Below are positions 16,257 to 27,127 of a stretch of 64,000 nt of DNA, piece by piece. Each line of letters starts with the position of its first letter. The stretch's first letter is position 1. Location of the stretch: the NCBI RefSeq assembly GCF_013155365.1, contig NZ_JABJRA010000007.1:186001-250000 (forward strand), in the 5' to 3' direction. Under the pieces are notes generated by a model. That model was not told the DNA's origin, ran no database searches, and saw nothing but the letters and a program-made list of their open reading frames with translations. This DNA is from Nocardioides sp. zg-DK7169. Its GTDB lineage: Bacteria; Actinomycetota; Actinomycetes; Propionibacteriales; Nocardioidaceae. Position numbers and translations under genes: made by a program.

Positions 16257-18818
16257 ATGCCTGGAACCAACCTCACCAGGGACGAGGCCGCCACCCGCGC
16301 CGCCCTCCTGGACATCACGTCGTACACCGTCGACCTGGACCTCACCACGGGCACCGTCGATCGCTACGACGGCACCTTCGGGTCGACCACCACCATCCGG
16401 TTCACCTGTGCCGAGCCCGGTGCCGAGACCTTCGCCGACCTGGTCGACGCCACCGTCGAGTCGATCACGCTCAACGGCCGCGACCTCGACCCCGCCACGG
16501 CGTACGCCGACAGCCGGATCGCGCTGAGCGACCTCGCCGCGGACAACGAGCTGGTCGTGCGCGCCCGGTGCACCTACTCCCACACCGGCGAGGGCCTGCA
16601 CCGCTTCGTCGACCCCGTCGACGACCGGGTCTACCTCTACAGCCAGTTCGAGGTGCCCGACGCCCGCCGGGTGTTCACCACCTTCGAGCAGCCGGACCTG
16701 AAGTCGGTCTTCACCTTCAACGTCACCGCGCCGGAGGGCTGGGTGGTCGTCTCCAACGCGCCGACCCCCGAGCCCGAGGCGGCCGGCGAGGGCGTCGCGG
16801 TGTGGCGCTTCCCCGAGACCAAGCGGATGTCGACCTACATCACCGCGATCGTCGCCGGCGAGTACCACGCCGAGTTCGACGTCTACGAGGGCAGGTTCGG
16901 CCAGATCCCGCTGGGCCACTACTGCCGCCAGTCGCTGGTCGAGCACATGGACACCGACGAGCTGGTGAAGATCACCAAGCAGAGCTTCGCGTTCTTCGAG
17001 GAGCAGTTCGACTACCCCTACCCCTTCGGCAAGTACGACCAGCTCTACGTGCCGGAGTACAACATGGGCGCGATGGAGAACGCCGGCTGCGTCACGCTGC
17101 GCGACGAGTACCTCCCCCGCAGCCGCCAGCCGCGCTCGTTCTACGAGTTCCGCTGCTCGGTGATCACCCACGAGATGGCGCACATGTGGTTCGGCGACCT
17201 CGTGACCATGAAGTGGTGGGACGACCTCTGGCTCAACGAGTCCTTCGCGGAGTGGGCCTGCTACTTCTGCGAGGCGGAGGCCACCGACTTCACCGACGCC
17301 TGGACCGGCTTCGCCAACGCCCGCAAGCAGACCGGCTACCGCGCCGACCAGCTGCCCAGCACCCACCCGATCGCGGCCGACAACGTCGACCTGCACGCGG
17401 TCGAGGTCAACTTCGACATGATCACCTACGCCAAGGGCGCCTCGGTGCTCAAGCAGCTGGTGGCCTGGGTCGGCCTCGAGCCCTTCCTCGCCGGCCTGCG
17501 CCAGTACTTCCGCGACCACGAGTTCGGCAACGCCACCTTCGACGACCTGCTCGCCGCGCTCGAGGCCTCCTCGGGCCGCGAGCTGTCCGGCTGGGCGCAG
17601 GAGTGGCTGCAGACCGCGGGCGTGAACACCCTCTCCCCCGTCTTCGAGCTCGCCGAGGACGGCACCTACCGCTCGTTCTCCGTCGCCCAGAGCGCCGACC
17701 CGGATTGGCCGACCCTGCGCCGCCACCGCCTCGGCATCGGCCTGTACGACGACGTCGACGGCCGCCTGGTGCGCCGCGAGTACGTCGAGGTCGACGTGGA
17801 GGGCGCCAGCACCGCCGTCGAGCAGCTCGTCGGCGCGCGCCAGCCGGCACTGCTGCTGCTCAACGACGAGGACCACGCCTACGCCAAGATCCGCCTCGAC
17901 GAGCGCTCGCTGGCCACCGTCGTGGACGGCGGGCTGTCGCGTCTCGACGACTCCCTGGCCCGCGCCCTGGTCTGGGGCTCGGCGTGGGACATGACCCGCG
18001 ACGCCGAGATGGCCGCCACGGACTTCGTGCGCCTGGTGCTGGCCAACATCGCCACCGAGACCGACTCGTGGGGCGTCACCCGCATCCCGACGTACGCCGC
18101 CCTGGCGGTCAACGCCTACAGCGCCCCCGAGCACCGCGACGCGCTGCGCGCGGAGTGGGAGGCCGGCCTGCGTGAGCTGGCCCGCACCGCCGAGCCGGGC
18201 AGCGACCACCAGCTCACCTTCGTGCGGGCCTGGGCGAACGCCGCGCACAGCGACGCCGCCCTCGACGAGCTCGTCGCGCTGCTCGACGGCAGCGTCACCA
18301 TCGAGGGCCTCGCGGTCGACCAGGACCTGCGCTGGTGGATCATCACCTCGCTGGCCGCGGCCGGGCGCTTCGGCGAGACCGAGATCCAGGCCGAGCTGGG
18401 CCGCGACAACACCATCTCGGGCAAGGAGAAGGCCGCCGCCGCCCGGGTGGCCCAGCCGACCGCCGAGGCCAAGGCCGCCGGCTGGAGCGCGATCCTCGAC
18501 CCGTCGACGCCCAACGAGACGTCGCGCGAGATGGTGCTCTCGATCTTCCGCCACGGCCAGGACGAGGTCACCGCGCCGTACCTGGAGAAGTACCTCGAGG
18601 CCGCCGAGACCGTCATCGACACCCTCGGCTTCCACAAGGCGTCGGTGATGCTGGAGTACGGCTTCCCCAAGCCGCTGGCCTCCCCCGCGCTGCTCGAGCG
18701 CGTGGACGCCTGGGTCGCCGGTACGACGGCCCCTCCCGGCGCCGTGCGCTACGCCCGCGAGGGTCGCGCCGACGCGGCCCGGGCGCTCGCGGCCCAGGCC
18801 CGGGACGCCCAGGCCTGA
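16257..18818 (+). CDS. pepN: Aminopeptidase N (M1 family zinc metallopeptidase)
   Basis: 853 residues, typical for actinobacterial PepN. The exopeptidase motif GAMEN (NMGAMENAG) and the zinc-binding HEMAHMWFGD...NESFAEW with the second Glu 18 residues after the last His identify an active M1 enzyme. A long helical ERAP1-type C-terminal domain fills about residues 500-850. It removes N-terminal residues from peptides in the cytoplasm, probably finishing Clp or proteasome products. A large hairpin follows the stop. M. tuberculosis pepN is likewise beside the Rv2466c-type gene. Confidence 0.96.
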   Translation: MPGTNLTRDEAATRAALLDITSYTVDLDLTTGTVDRYDGTFGSTTTIRFTCAEPGAETFADLVDATVESITLNGRDLDPATAYADSRIALSDLAADNELVVRARCTYSHTGEGLHRFVDPVDDRVYLYSQFEVPDARRVFTTFEQPDLKSVFTFNVTAPEGWVVVSNAPTPEPEAAGEGVAVWRFPETKRMSTYITAIVAGEYHAEFDVYEGRFGQIPLGHYCRQSLVEHMDTDELVKITKQSFAFFEEQFDYPYPFGKYDQLYVPEYNMGAMENAGCVTLRDEYLPRSRQPRSFYEFRCSVITHEMAHMWFGDLVTMKWWDDLWLNESFAEWACYFCEAEATDFTDAWTGFANARKQTGYRADQLPSTHPIAADNVDLHAVEVNFDMITYAKGASVLKQLVAWVGLEPFLAGLRQYFRDHEFGNATFDDLLAALEASSGRELSGWAQEWLQTAGVNTLSPVFELAEDGTYRSFSVAQSADPDWPTLRRHRLGIGLYDDVDGRLVRREYVEVDVEGASTAVEQLVGARQPALLLLNDEDHAYAKIRLDERSLATVVDGGLSRLDDSLARALVWGSAWDMTRDAEMAATDFVRLVLANIATETDSWGVTRIPTYAALAVNAYSAPEHRDALRAEWEAGLRELARTAEPGSDHQLTFVRAWANAAHSDAALDELVALLDGSVTIEGLAVDQDLRWWIITSLAAAGRFGETEIQAELGRDNTISGKEKAAAARVAQPTAEAKAAGWSAILDPSTPNETSREMVLSIFRHGQDEVTAPYLEKYLEAAETVIDTLGFHKASVMLEYGFPKPLASPALLERVDAWVAGTTAPPGAVRYAREGRADAARALAAQARDAQA

Positions 18819-18844
18819 GCGGCGCCTGACGCCCCCGCACGCCA

Positions 18845-18880
18845 ACAGGGCGGCGACCACCTCGGTGGTCGCCGCCCTGT
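18845..18880. terminator. Bidirectional terminator between pepN and the DUF5130-like gene
   Basis: A 17-bp perfect stem starting ACAGGGCGGCGACCACC closes over two bases. Outer arms (CCCCCGCA and TGCGGGGG, 18832 to 18895) extend it imperfectly. It serves the convergent genes on both sides. Confidence 0.75.
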
Positions 18881-18924
18881 GGCGTTGCGGGGGAGCGGGA
18901 GCGCGTGACGCGTCGTGCAGCGGC

Positions 18925-19320
18925 TCAGCGCGAGTGCAGCATCCGCGGGGAGCGGGCGTGCTCGGCGAGCAGGGCGATCCCCGCCCGCAGGCCGTCGGCC
19001 AGCTCGTCCGCGGCGAACGCGCGCTGCATGGACAGCGCCGCCAGCTCGACCTCCGCGTCGCTGAGGGTGCGGCGCACCCACCCGCCGGTGACGATCTCCA
19101 GCACGCGGCGCTGCGGGTCGACCATGATCAGGATGCTGCGCGCGGGCGCGACGAGGGTGTTGTGCAGGCTCGTGGCGAACTCCCGGGGGTCTCCCTGGGA
19201 GTTGCCGACGAAGACCGAGAACTCGACCCGTGAGTCGACCTCCGCCTGGCGGATCGTCGACTCGAGGGCGAGCAGCTCGCCCCGGGTGAAGACAGGGTCA
19301 CCAGCGGGCACTGGCTCCAC
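18925..19320 (-). CDS. TPM/DUF5130-like conserved protein
   Basis: About 131 residues from GTG at 19320. The core has VFTRGELLALESTIRQAEVD, then SRVEFSVFVGNSQGDPREFA and ILIMVDPQRRVLEIVTGGWV, a layout like the TPM fold (TLP18.3/Psb32/MOLO-1) and the actinobacterial DUF5130 family found beside pepN. No catalytic residues are known. The start is uncertain: a longer reading to 19380 overlaps the upstream gene deeply, and GTG at 19311 is also possible. It overlaps the end of the preceding small membrane protein gene, so the two form an operon. Confidence 0.7.
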   Translation of the reverse strand: MEPVPAGDPVFTRGELLALESTIRQAEVDSRVEFSVFVGNSQGDPREFATSLHNTLVAPARSILIMVDPQRRVLEIVTGGWVRRTLSDAEVELAALSMQRAFAADELADGLRAGIALLAEHARSPRMLHSR

Positions 19321-19666
19321 CGGCTTCGGAGCTCTCGCCGTCGGGGGCCGCGAGCTCGGCGGTGCCCTCGCGGGGGCCACCGATCCACTGGTTCTCGATG
19401 TGCGGGGCGCCCGGCGTCAGCCGCTCGCCGCGGATGATCGCGGGCAGGTAGCACAGCAGCGTGATCACCAGCGCCATGCCGACCGGGAGCAGCACGAAGA
19501 GGAGCACGGCGGTCCAGGTGTCGACCGCTTCGGGGTTCGACCAGCCCTCGGGCACGTCGGCACGCGCCGGGCCGGCGATCGCGAGGAGCGCCGTGGTGGT
19601 CAACAGCACGACGGAGCTCCGGCGCACGAGGGTCGAACGACGGGAGGGCACGGTCTGGGTGGTCAC
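19298..19666 (-). CDS. Small membrane protein with signal sequence
   Basis: 122 residues. A basic N-terminus and hydrophobic segment ending in AGPARADVP (about 15-38) look like a cleavable signal. A transmembrane helix follows at about 52-76 (AVLLFVLLPVGMALVITLLC), with a proline/Glu-rich hydrophilic tail. The GTG at 19666 is chosen because TATCCT ends 7 nt upstream with no Shine-Dalgarno; an ATG at 19705 would place that box inside the gene. No domain is recognised. It overlaps the DUF5130-like gene, so the two products may work together at the membrane. Confidence 0.65.
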   Translation of the reverse strand: MTTQTVPSRRSTLVRRSSVVLLTTTALLAIAGPARADVPEGWSNPEAVDTWTAVLLFVLLPVGMALVITLLCYLPAIIRGERLTPGAPHIENQWIGGPREGTAELAAPDGESSEAGGASARW

Positions 19667-19832
19667 GAGGTCGAGGATATCGGCTCCGGTTCCGCGGGTC
19701 GCCACGCCCTCCGCCCAAGCGCTCCCCCACCCACTTCCGCACCCGGCCGGACCGGCCCGGGAGGCGGCCGCACGGGCGCCCGCCGACCCGCAGGACCATC
19801 TCGACGACTCGGAGAATCCGCCGTCCGGTCTG

Positions 19833-19838
19833 GATACT
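19833..19838 (+). promoter_or_regulatory. -10 box for leaderless mscS-type transcript
   Basis: GATACT precedes the ATG at 19846 by exactly 7 nt; no Shine-Dalgarno. Confidence 0.5.
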
Positions 19839-19845
19839 GAGGCCC

Positions 19846-20961
19846 ATGGCCCTCCTCCAGACGACCGACACCTGCGCCGAGGACCAGACGGTCTGCAACA
19901 CCGTGCTGGACATGACCCACAACGACACCGTGGCGGAGGTCTCCGACCTCATCATCGGCAAGCCGCTCGCGATCACCGCACTGGTCGTCCTCGCGGTGAT
20001 CATCCGCTGGATGCTGCACAAGGTGGTGAACCGCCTCGTCGCCGGCGCCGAGGACGGGGTGATCCCCCAGCACGTCGGCCGCGCGCTGCGCCGCGGCGCC
20101 CCCGCACAGCCCAGCGCCAGCGAGCTGATCGCCTCCACACGGCGCGTGCAGCGCGCGAAGACGATCGGCGACCTGTTCAAGAGCATCATCACCGGCGTCA
20201 TCGTGGCCGTCTTCGGCACGATGATCCTCAGCGAGCTGGGCGTGAACATCGCGCCGATCATCGCCAGCGCCGGGATCATCGGCCTGGCGCTGGGCTTCGG
20301 AGCCCAGTCGCTGGTCAAGGACTTCCTGTCCGGCGTCTTCCTGATCGTCGAGGACCAGTTCGGCGTGGGCGACGTGGTGGACATCGGCGAGGCCAGCGGC
20401 ACCGTCGAGGCGGTCAGCCTGCGCATCACCCGGCTGCGTGACCTCGACGGCACCGTCTGGTACGTGCCGAACGGCGAGATCATGCGCGTGGGCAACATGA
20501 GCCAGAACTGGTCGCGTGCCGTCGTCGACGTGAGCGTTGGGTACGGCGAGGACCTCGCCCGCGTCAAGGACGTGCTCCGCGACATCGCCCACGACCTGTG
20601 GCAGGACGAGGACTTCGGCTCGGTGATCATCGAGGAGCCCGAGGTGACGGGCGTGGAGATGCTGGCCCCCGACTCGGTCAACCTGCGTGTCCTCATCAAG
20701 ACCTCACCGCTGGAGCAGTGGGCGGTCGCCCGCGAGATGCGCCAGCGCATCAAGTCGCGCTTCGACCACGAGGGCATCGAGATCCCCTTCGCCCAGCGCG
20801 TCGTGTGGCACCGCGAGGAGAAGACGGCCCGCGGCCGGGCGGACCTCGCCGACCCGCGCCCGGGGGACCCCGGGTTCGGCGGGGACCCGGCGCGGGACTC
20901 CCACGGGGCCGGGCCCGACGACGGCGCCGCGACCGGCGGGCAGCACCGCCGCGGCCACTGA
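19846..20961 (+). CDS. MscS-family mechanosensitive ion channel
   Basis: 371 residues. Transmembrane helices are seen at about 36-58 and 108-135, followed by the pore helix IIASAGIIGLALGFGAQSLV with the alternating Gly/Ala pattern of MscS TM3. The beta domain then carries GDVVDIGEASGTVEAVSLRI and the signature VWYVPNGEI. The C-terminal 50 residues are a disordered charged tail with many Gly, Asp and Pro. It should release solutes under membrane tension. With only 2-3 helices it is the small MscS type. A strong hairpin follows. Confidence 0.93.
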   Translation: MALLQTTDTCAEDQTVCNTVLDMTHNDTVAEVSDLIIGKPLAITALVVLAVIIRWMLHKVVNRLVAGAEDGVIPQHVGRALRRGAPAQPSASELIASTRRVQRAKTIGDLFKSIITGVIVAVFGTMILSELGVNIAPIIASAGIIGLALGFGAQSLVKDFLSGVFLIVEDQFGVGDVVDIGEASGTVEAVSLRITRLRDLDGTVWYVPNGEIMRVGNMSQNWSRAVVDVSVGYGEDLARVKDVLRDIAHDLWQDEDFGSVIIEEPEVTGVEMLAPDSVNLRVLIKTSPLEQWAVAREMRQRIKSRFDHEGIEIPFAQRVVWHREEKTARGRADLADPRPGDPGFGGDPARDSHGAGPDDGAATGGQHRRGH

Positions 20962-20989
20962 CGCCGAGGGCGACAGCCCCCGCACACGA

Positions 20990-21024
20990 CGCAGGGCCCG
21001 GACCGAGTCGGTCCGGGCCCTGCG
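20990..21024. terminator. Bidirectional terminator between mscS and osmC genes
   Basis: CGCAGGGCCCGGACC and its exact complement form a 15-bp stem over the loop GAGTC. GCACAC/GTGTGC outside the stem can extend it with a 3-nt bulge. Confidence 0.8.
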
Positions 21025-21051
21025 TGTGCGTGCTGCTGTGCCGGTGAGGGC

Positions 21052-21477
21052 TCAGGCGAGCGAGGCGTCCAGGGTGATCGTGGTCCCCGCGAGCGCCTGG
21101 CTGACCGGGCAGCCGGCCTTGGCGGCCTCGGCGAGCTCGACGAACTTCGCCTCGTCGATGCCCTCGACCTGGCCGACGACGGTCAGCTTGATGCCGGTGA
21201 TGCCGGTGCCGGGGGTCAGCTCGACCTCGGCGGTCGTCTTGAGCGACGTGGCCGGGGTGTCGTTCTTGGCCAGGCCGTTGGAGAAGGCCATCGAGAAGCA
21301 CGACGAGTGCGCCGCCGCGATGAGCTCCTCGGGGCTGGTCTTGCCGTTCGCGGCCTCGGCCCGCGAGGGCCAGGACACGTCGTAGGTGCCGATGCCGGAC
21401 GAGTCCAGCGTGACCCTGCCGGAGCCCTCGAAGAGGGTCCCTTCCCAGTTGGTCGTCGCCTGACGGGTGGTAGCCAT
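21052..21477 (-). CDS. osmC: OsmC-family peroxiredoxin
   Basis: 141 residues, the OsmC length. The redox pair is Cys60 (AHSSCFSMA) and Cys123 (AGCPVSQAL), with Glu50 in SPEELIAAAH and Arg21 available to activate the peroxide. It reduces organic hydroperoxides in the cytoplasm, probably with a dihydrolipoyl or thioredoxin-type reductant. ATG at 21477 is supported by GAGGAG upstream. It converges with mscS. Confidence 0.94.
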   Translation of the reverse strand: MATTRQATTNWEGTLFEGSGRVTLDSSGIGTYDVSWPSRAEAANGKTSPEELIAAAHSSCFSMAFSNGLAKNDTPATSLKTTAEVELTPGTGITGIKLTVVGQVEGIDEAKFVELAEAAKAGCPVSQALAGTTITLDASLA

Positions 21478-21562
21478 GTGCGGATCACTCCTCGTGGATC
21501 GCGTACGGGTCTTGGGTTGGCGAGTCTTGCACGCCGATGGCGAGCCGCCGACCGGGCGGCGG

Positions 21563-21568
21563 CAGAAT
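21563..21568 (+). promoter_or_regulatory. -10 box for leaderless glbO transcript
   Basis: CAGAAT precedes the GTG at 21576 by 7 nt. It decides between this GTG and the ATG at 21567, which overlaps the box. Confidence 0.5.
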
Positions 21569-21575
21569 GGACCGC

Positions 21576-21950
21576 GTGAGCACCTTCTACGACGACATCG
21601 GCGGCTACGACACGATCACGAGGATCGTGGCGAAGTTCTACGAGGGCGTTGCCGGGGACGAGGTGCTGCGCCCGATGTACCCCGAGGAGGACCTCGGCCC
21701 GGCCGAGGTGCGCTTCCGCGACTTCCTCGTGCAGTACTGGGGCGGCCCCTCCACCTACTCCGAGCAGCGTGGCCACCCGCGCCTGCGGATGCGCCACGCG
21801 CCGTTCCGCGTCGACCCGGTGGCCCGCGACCACTGGCTCCAGCACTTCCGCGCCGCCCTCGACGACGCCGACCTGACCCCCGAGCAGGACGCGCAGTTCT
21901 GGGACTACGTCACCCACGCGGCGCAGTTCATGGTGAACACGTTCGAGTGA
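21576..21950 (+). CDS. glbO: Group II truncated haemoglobin (GlbO type)
   Basis: 124 residues from GTG at 21576. Key haem-pocket residues line up one position before those of M. tuberculosis trHbO: Tyr22 (B10), Tyr35 (CD1), proximal His74 (RMRHAPF) and Trp87 (G8, DHWLQHF). The family binds O2 tightly and may transfer it to respiratory enzymes or detoxify reactive species near the membrane. A start at ATG 21567 would add three residues, but the promoter box argues for the GTG. The thioesterase gene converges from the right. Confidence 0.95.
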   Translation: MSTFYDDIGGYDTITRIVAKFYEGVAGDEVLRPMYPEEDLGPAEVRFRDFLVQYWGGPSTYSEQRGHPRLRMRHAPFRVDPVARDHWLQHFRAALDDADLTPEQDAQFWDYVTHAAQFMVNTFE

Positions 21951-21969
21951 GGTCCACCCGGGGGCCGGC

Positions 21970-22848
21970 TCAGACCGAGGCGACCCGGGTACGCGCGGCG
22001 TACTTCTCGACGACCTCGCGGTACTCCTCCGGCGGCGCCGCGGAGCGCTGGGTGGCGACGTCGAAGAACACCATCACCACGCGGGCGCGGGCCAGCACCT
22101 GCTCGCCGTCGCAGATCTCGGACTCGATGACCATCGACTTGGTGCCGAGGTGGGCGATCGTCGACCACACGTCGTAGGCCTCGGGACGGAACAGGATCGG
22201 GACCTTGTAGTCCACGTCGGTCTGGGCCACGACGACCGAGACACCGGCGGTGTCCACCCCGGCGTCGCGCACCATCTGGTCGACCAGCCAGATCCGCGCC
22301 TCCTGGAGGTACTCGAAGTACTTCACGTTGTTGACGTGGCCGTAGACGTCGACGTCGGAGAAGCGCACCCGCACCGGGTAGTGGCCGCCCTCGGTGTGCG
22401 GCACCGGGAGGATCTGCGGGGAGGCCGGCGGCGCGTCCTCGCGGAACCGCTCGAGCACCGCCTTCTCCTCCGCGGTGAGGCGACGCGGGCGCTCCTCGGC
22501 GAAGACGTAGGGCGAGAGCACCGTCGTCGCGCGCAGGTAGACCGTGCGCCCGCCGTCGTCGCGCGGGTGGAAGACCTCGTAGGCCATCGTGAAGCTGGCC
22601 GCGCGGATGTCGGTCACCCAGCACTCGATGCTGACCGGGCGGAACCCGAACATCAGCGGCGCCAGGTAGGTCACCTCGTGGCGCGCGACCACGATCCCCT
22701 CGACGAGCCCCTCGGTCGAGCGCAGGTCGTGGGTGCGCAGCATGTCGACGCGCGCCTCCTGCAGGTAGTCGACGTAGGTGACGTTGTTGACGTGTCCCAG
22801 CAGGTCCAGGTCGGCCCAGCGCATGGGGCACTCGTAGAGGTGGCGCAC
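21970..22848 (-). CDS. Acyl-CoA thioesterase with two hotdog domains
   Basis: 292 residues from GTG at 22848. Two 4HBT hotdog domains are in tandem: the first around 8-135 with RWADLDLLGHVNNVTYVDYL, the second around 160-285 with RFSDVDVYGHVNNVKYFEYL. The Asp in each loop is the usual catalytic or substrate-activating residue. It should hydrolyse acyl-CoA to free acid and CoA. An upstream reading to 22953 gives Arg/Pro-rich non-conserved residues and is not preferred; CACCAT lies 7 nt before the GTG. A thiolase gene diverges, fitting a fatty-acid context. Confidence 0.88.
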   Translation of the reverse strand: MRHLYECPMRWADLDLLGHVNNVTYVDYLQEARVDMLRTHDLRSTEGLVEGIVVARHEVTYLAPLMFGFRPVSIECWVTDIRAASFTMAYEVFHPRDDGGRTVYLRATTVLSPYVFAEERPRRLTAEEKAVLERFREDAPPASPQILPVPHTEGGHYPVRVRFSDVDVYGHVNNVKYFEYLQEARIWLVDQMVRDAGVDTAGVSVVVAQTDVDYKVPILFRPEAYDVWSTIAHLGTKSMVIESEICDGEQVLARARVVMVFFDVATQRSAAPPEEYREVVEKYAARTRVASV

Positions 22849-23008
22849 GCGGGCGATGGTGCCAGAGCGCCACGCGCCCGGAGCACCGTGCCGGGCCGGT
22901 CCCCGGCGTGACGTGGTCCTCGTCACGCCGGCCCCCTGGCGCGCTGGGCACATCTGCGTAGGGTGTTCAGCCAGACGCCGTCGTCACCCCCGACCGCAGG
23001 AGGCACCC

Positions 23009-24223
23009 ATGCCCGAGGCCGTCATCGTCGCCACCGCCCGCAGCCCGATCGGCCGGGCCAACAAGGGCTCGCTCAAGGACCTGCGCCCCGACGACCTCGC
23101 CGCGACGATCATCAGCGCGACGCTCGACAAGGTCCCCGCCCTCGACCGCACCACGGTCGACGACGTCTATCTCGGCTGCGGCCTGCCCGGTGGCGAGATG
23201 GGCTTCAACATGGCCCGCGTGGTCAACGTCCTCAACGGGATGGACACCGTCCCGGGGGCGACCCTGACCCGCTACTGCGCCTCCTCGCTGCAGACCACCC
23301 GGATGGCCTTCCACGCGATCCGCGCCGGCGAGGGAGACGTGTTCGTCTCGGCCGGCGTCGAGACCGTGTCCCGGTTCCGCAACGGCACCTCCGACCACAT
23401 CCCGCACACCCAGAACCCCGTCTTCTCCGACGCCGAGGCCCGCACCGAGCAGTACGCCGCGGGCGGGCACGACTGGCACGACCCGCGCGAGGAGGGCGAC
23501 CTGCCCGACATCTACATCGCCATGGGACAGACGGCCGAGAACGTCGCGCGGATGCGCGGGCTCTCGCGCCGCGAGCTCGACGAGTTCGGGGTGCGCTCGC
23601 AGAACCTCGCCGAGAAGGCCATCGCCGACGGCTTCTGGGAGCGTGAGATCACCCCGGTGACCACCCCCGACGGCACGGTCGTCACCCAGGACGACGGGCC
23701 GCGCGCGGGCGTCACCTACGAGGCGGCCGCCCAGCTCCAGCCGGTGTTCCGCCCCGACGGGGTGGTCACGGCCGCGAACTGCTGCGCGCTCAACGACGGC
23801 GCCGCGGCCGTCGTGGTCATGTCCGACACGCGCGCCGCCGAGCTCGGCCTGACCCCGCTCGCGCGGATCGTGTCGACGGGCGTCTCGGCCCTCTCCCCCG
23901 AGATCATGGGCCTGGGCCCGGTCGAGGCGACGCAGCGCGCCCTGGCCAGCGCCGGCATGAGCATCGGCGACATCGACCTGGTCGAGCTCAACGAGGCCTT
24001 CGCCGCGCAGGTCGTGCCGTCCTACCAGGACCTCGGCATCGACCTGGACCGGCTCAACGTCAACGGCGGCGCCATCGCGGTCGGCCACCCGTTCGGCATG
24101 ACCGGCGCCCGGCTCCAGGCGACCATGCTCAACAGCCTGGAGTGGCACGACAAGAGCACCGGCCTGATCACGATGTGCGTCGGCGGCGGACAGGGCATGG
24201 CGCTGGTCCTCGAGCGGCTCTAG
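23009..24223 (+). CDS. Acetyl-CoA C-acyltransferase (thiolase)
   Basis: 404 residues. The nucleophile Cys90 is in [10 protein letters not shown], the general-base pair is in [19 protein letters not shown] (His) and [10 protein letters not shown] (Cys near the end), giving a full thiolase active site. [13 protein letters not shown] and [10 protein letters not shown] are further family marks. The reaction is reversible cleavage of 3-ketoacyl-CoA in beta-oxidation or condensation; chain length is not predictable. The ATG at 23009 has a strong GCAGGAGG site. The MarR gene downstream may regulate it or belong to the same pathway. Confidence 0.93.
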   Translation: MPEAVIVATARSPIGRANKGSLKDLRPDDLAATIISATLDKVPALDRTTVDDVYLGCGLPGGEMGFNMARVVNVLNGMDTVPGATLTRYCASSLQTTRMAFHAIRAGEGDVFVSAGVETVSRFRNGTSDHIPHTQNPVFSDAEARTEQYAAGGHDWHDPREEGDLPDIYIAMGQTAENVARMRGLSRRELDEFGVRSQNLAEKAIADGFWEREITPVTTPDGTVVTQDDGPRAGVTYEAAAQLQPVFRPDGVVTAANCCALNDGAAAVVVMSDTRAAELGLTPLARIVSTGVSALSPEIMGLGPVEATQRALASAGMSIGDIDLVELNEAFAAQVVPSYQDLGIDLDRLNVNGGAIAVGHPFGMTGARLQATMLNSLEWHDKSTGLITMCVGGGQGMALVLERL

Positions 24224-24287
24224 GACCCGGGCGGCGCGGGCTCGTCGCCGCGACGCACGAACGGCGTCGTACGGGTCGGGCAGGGCA

Positions 24288-24293
24288 TACACT
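24288..24293 (+). promoter_or_regulatory. -10 box for leaderless marR-type transcript
   Basis: TACACT precedes the GTG at 24301 by exactly 7 nt; no Shine-Dalgarno. Confidence 0.5.
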
Positions 24294-24300
24294 TCCGCGC

Positions 24301-24789
24301 GTGGCTGACCAAGAGATGCGCTGGCTCGACGACTCCGAACAGCGCTCCTGGCGGGCGCTGCTGATGGGCGTCACGTTGCTGATGGACCGTCTCGACGACG
24401 ACATGCGCGAGAGCTTCGACCTCTCGATGGTGGAGTACGAGATCCTCGTGCGCCTCTCCGAGAGCGACGGGCGGATGCGGATGGCGCGGCTCGCCGACGG
24501 CCTCGCGCACAGCCGCAGCCGGGTGACCCACACGATCAAGCGCATGGAGGACGCCGGGCTGGTACGCCGCGAGGCCTCCGCCGAGGACGGGCGCGGCATC
24601 GTCGCCGTGATGACCCCCGCCGGTCGCAACCTGCTGGAGCGCGCCGCGCCGGTGCACGTCCAGGGGGTGCGCGACCACCTGGTCGACCTGGTCAGCGCCG
24701 AGGACTTCGCCGCCGTGGGCCGGGTCATGAACACCGTGGCCGACCACCTGGTCGGCGCCCACCCCGAGCGGGAGATGCGCGAGCTCTGA
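24301..24789 (+). CDS. MarR-family transcriptional regulator
   Basis: 162 residues. A winged helix-turn-helix covers about 40-115: YEILVRLSESDGRMRMARLA, DGLAHSRSRVTHTIKRMEDA and the wing GLVRREASAEDGRGIVAVMT. Flanking helices would form the dimer interface. The start GTG at 24301 fits a leaderless promoter and adds VADQE before the ATG at 24316. The ligand and targets are unknown; the thiolase just upstream is a possible target. A strong hairpin separates it from the convergent ettA. Confidence 0.9.
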   Translation: MADQEMRWLDDSEQRSWRALLMGVTLLMDRLDDDMRESFDLSMVEYEILVRLSESDGRMRMARLADGLAHSRSRVTHTIKRMEDAGLVRREASAEDGRGIVAVMTPAGRNLLERAAPVHVQGVRDHLVDLVSAEDFAAVGRVMNTVADHLVGAHPEREMREL

Positions 24790-24840
24790 GGCACCCGCCG
24801 CCCCGGCCACGGTGCGGATCCCGACCCGGACGAACCCAGA

Positions 24841-24871
24841 CGGGCCCCCTCCACCTGGTGGAGGGGGCCCG
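24841..24871. terminator. Bidirectional terminator between marR-type gene and ettA
   Basis: CGGGCCCCCTCCACC and its complement form a 15-bp GC-rich stem around a single T; the innermost pairs would open to make the loop. Confidence 0.75.
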
Positions 24872-24899
24872 TTCGGCGTTCAGCGGAGCGGCGGGCCGC

Positions 24900-26582
<1,683 letters not shown>

Positions 26583-26599
26583 GGTCCCCGAGCCTAGAT

Positions 26600-26650
26600 G
26601 CTCCGGCGCCCGATCGCATGACCGGGGTGGTCCCCGATCGGGGCCGGAGC
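26600..26650 (-). terminator. Long hairpin between ssb and ettA
   Basis: GCTCCGGC...CCCGATCG (26600-26616) pairs with CGATCGGGGCCGGAGC (26635-26650), with one bulge. It lies 9 bp after the ssb stop (minus strand) and 18 bp before the ettA start, so it likely terminates ssb; it could also affect the ettA promoter. Confidence 0.65.
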
Positions 26651-26658
26651 GGCCCGTC

Positions 26659-27114
26659 CTAGGCGGCCGGCGAGCGGTCCTCGACGGCGGCCTGCTGGCC
26701 CCTCCCCACGAGGTCGTCCGGCTCCGCGCCCGCGGCGCCCTCGGGGTCGGCGGACCGCGGCGTGCGGGCGAACCGGGTGGTGCCGCGCGCGAGGTCGTGG
26801 CCGACCGAGGTCGCCTCGACCTCGAGGCTGGTCACCTCCTCACCGGCCTGGTTGGTCCAGGTGCGGATCTCCAGGCGCCCGTGGACGACGACCGGGTCCC
26901 CGCGGCGCAGCGAGCGGGCGCAGTTGTCGCCGAGCGCACGCCAGGCGTTGACGGAGTACCACTGGGTGTCCCCGTCGACCCAGGAGTCGCTGCGGCGCTG
27001 GTAGCGGCGCGGCGTGCAGGCCACCCGGAACGAGGCGACCTGGGCCTCGCCCGCGGCTCGGAGGGTCACGTCGCCGCCGAGCCGGCCGCGAAGGGTGATG
27101 ACGGTGTCGTGCAT
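26659..27114 (-). CDS. ssb: Single-stranded DNA-binding protein
   Basis: 151 residues. An OB fold covers about 1-110: MHDTVITLRGRLGGDVTLRA, VASFRVACTPRRYQRRSDSW, then QWYSVNAWRALGDNCARSLR and VVHGRLEIRTW. The C-terminus is acidic/Pro-rich but ends EDRSPAA rather than the DDDIPF tip that recruits partner proteins in main SSBs, so this is a secondary SSB, like the paralogue beside ettA in mycobacteria. ATG at 27114 has AAGGAG 8 nt upstream, directly after a 10-bp hairpin. Confidence 0.92.
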   Translation of the reverse strand: MHDTVITLRGRLGGDVTLRAAGEAQVASFRVACTPRRYQRRSDSWVDGDTQWYSVNAWRALGDNCARSLRRGDPVVVHGRLEIRTWTNQAGEEVTSLEVEATSVGHDLARGTTRFARTPRSADPEGAAGAEPDDLVGRGQQAAVEDRSPAA

Positions 27115-27127
27115 GGGGTGGCTCCTT

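Noticed and set aside
16149..18860. A 903-codon open frame antisense to pepN
   Set aside because: It is the mirror of pepN codon bias (third-position G/C); the translation is low-complexity Val/Leu/Gly/Glu without any domain, and pepN itself is certain.
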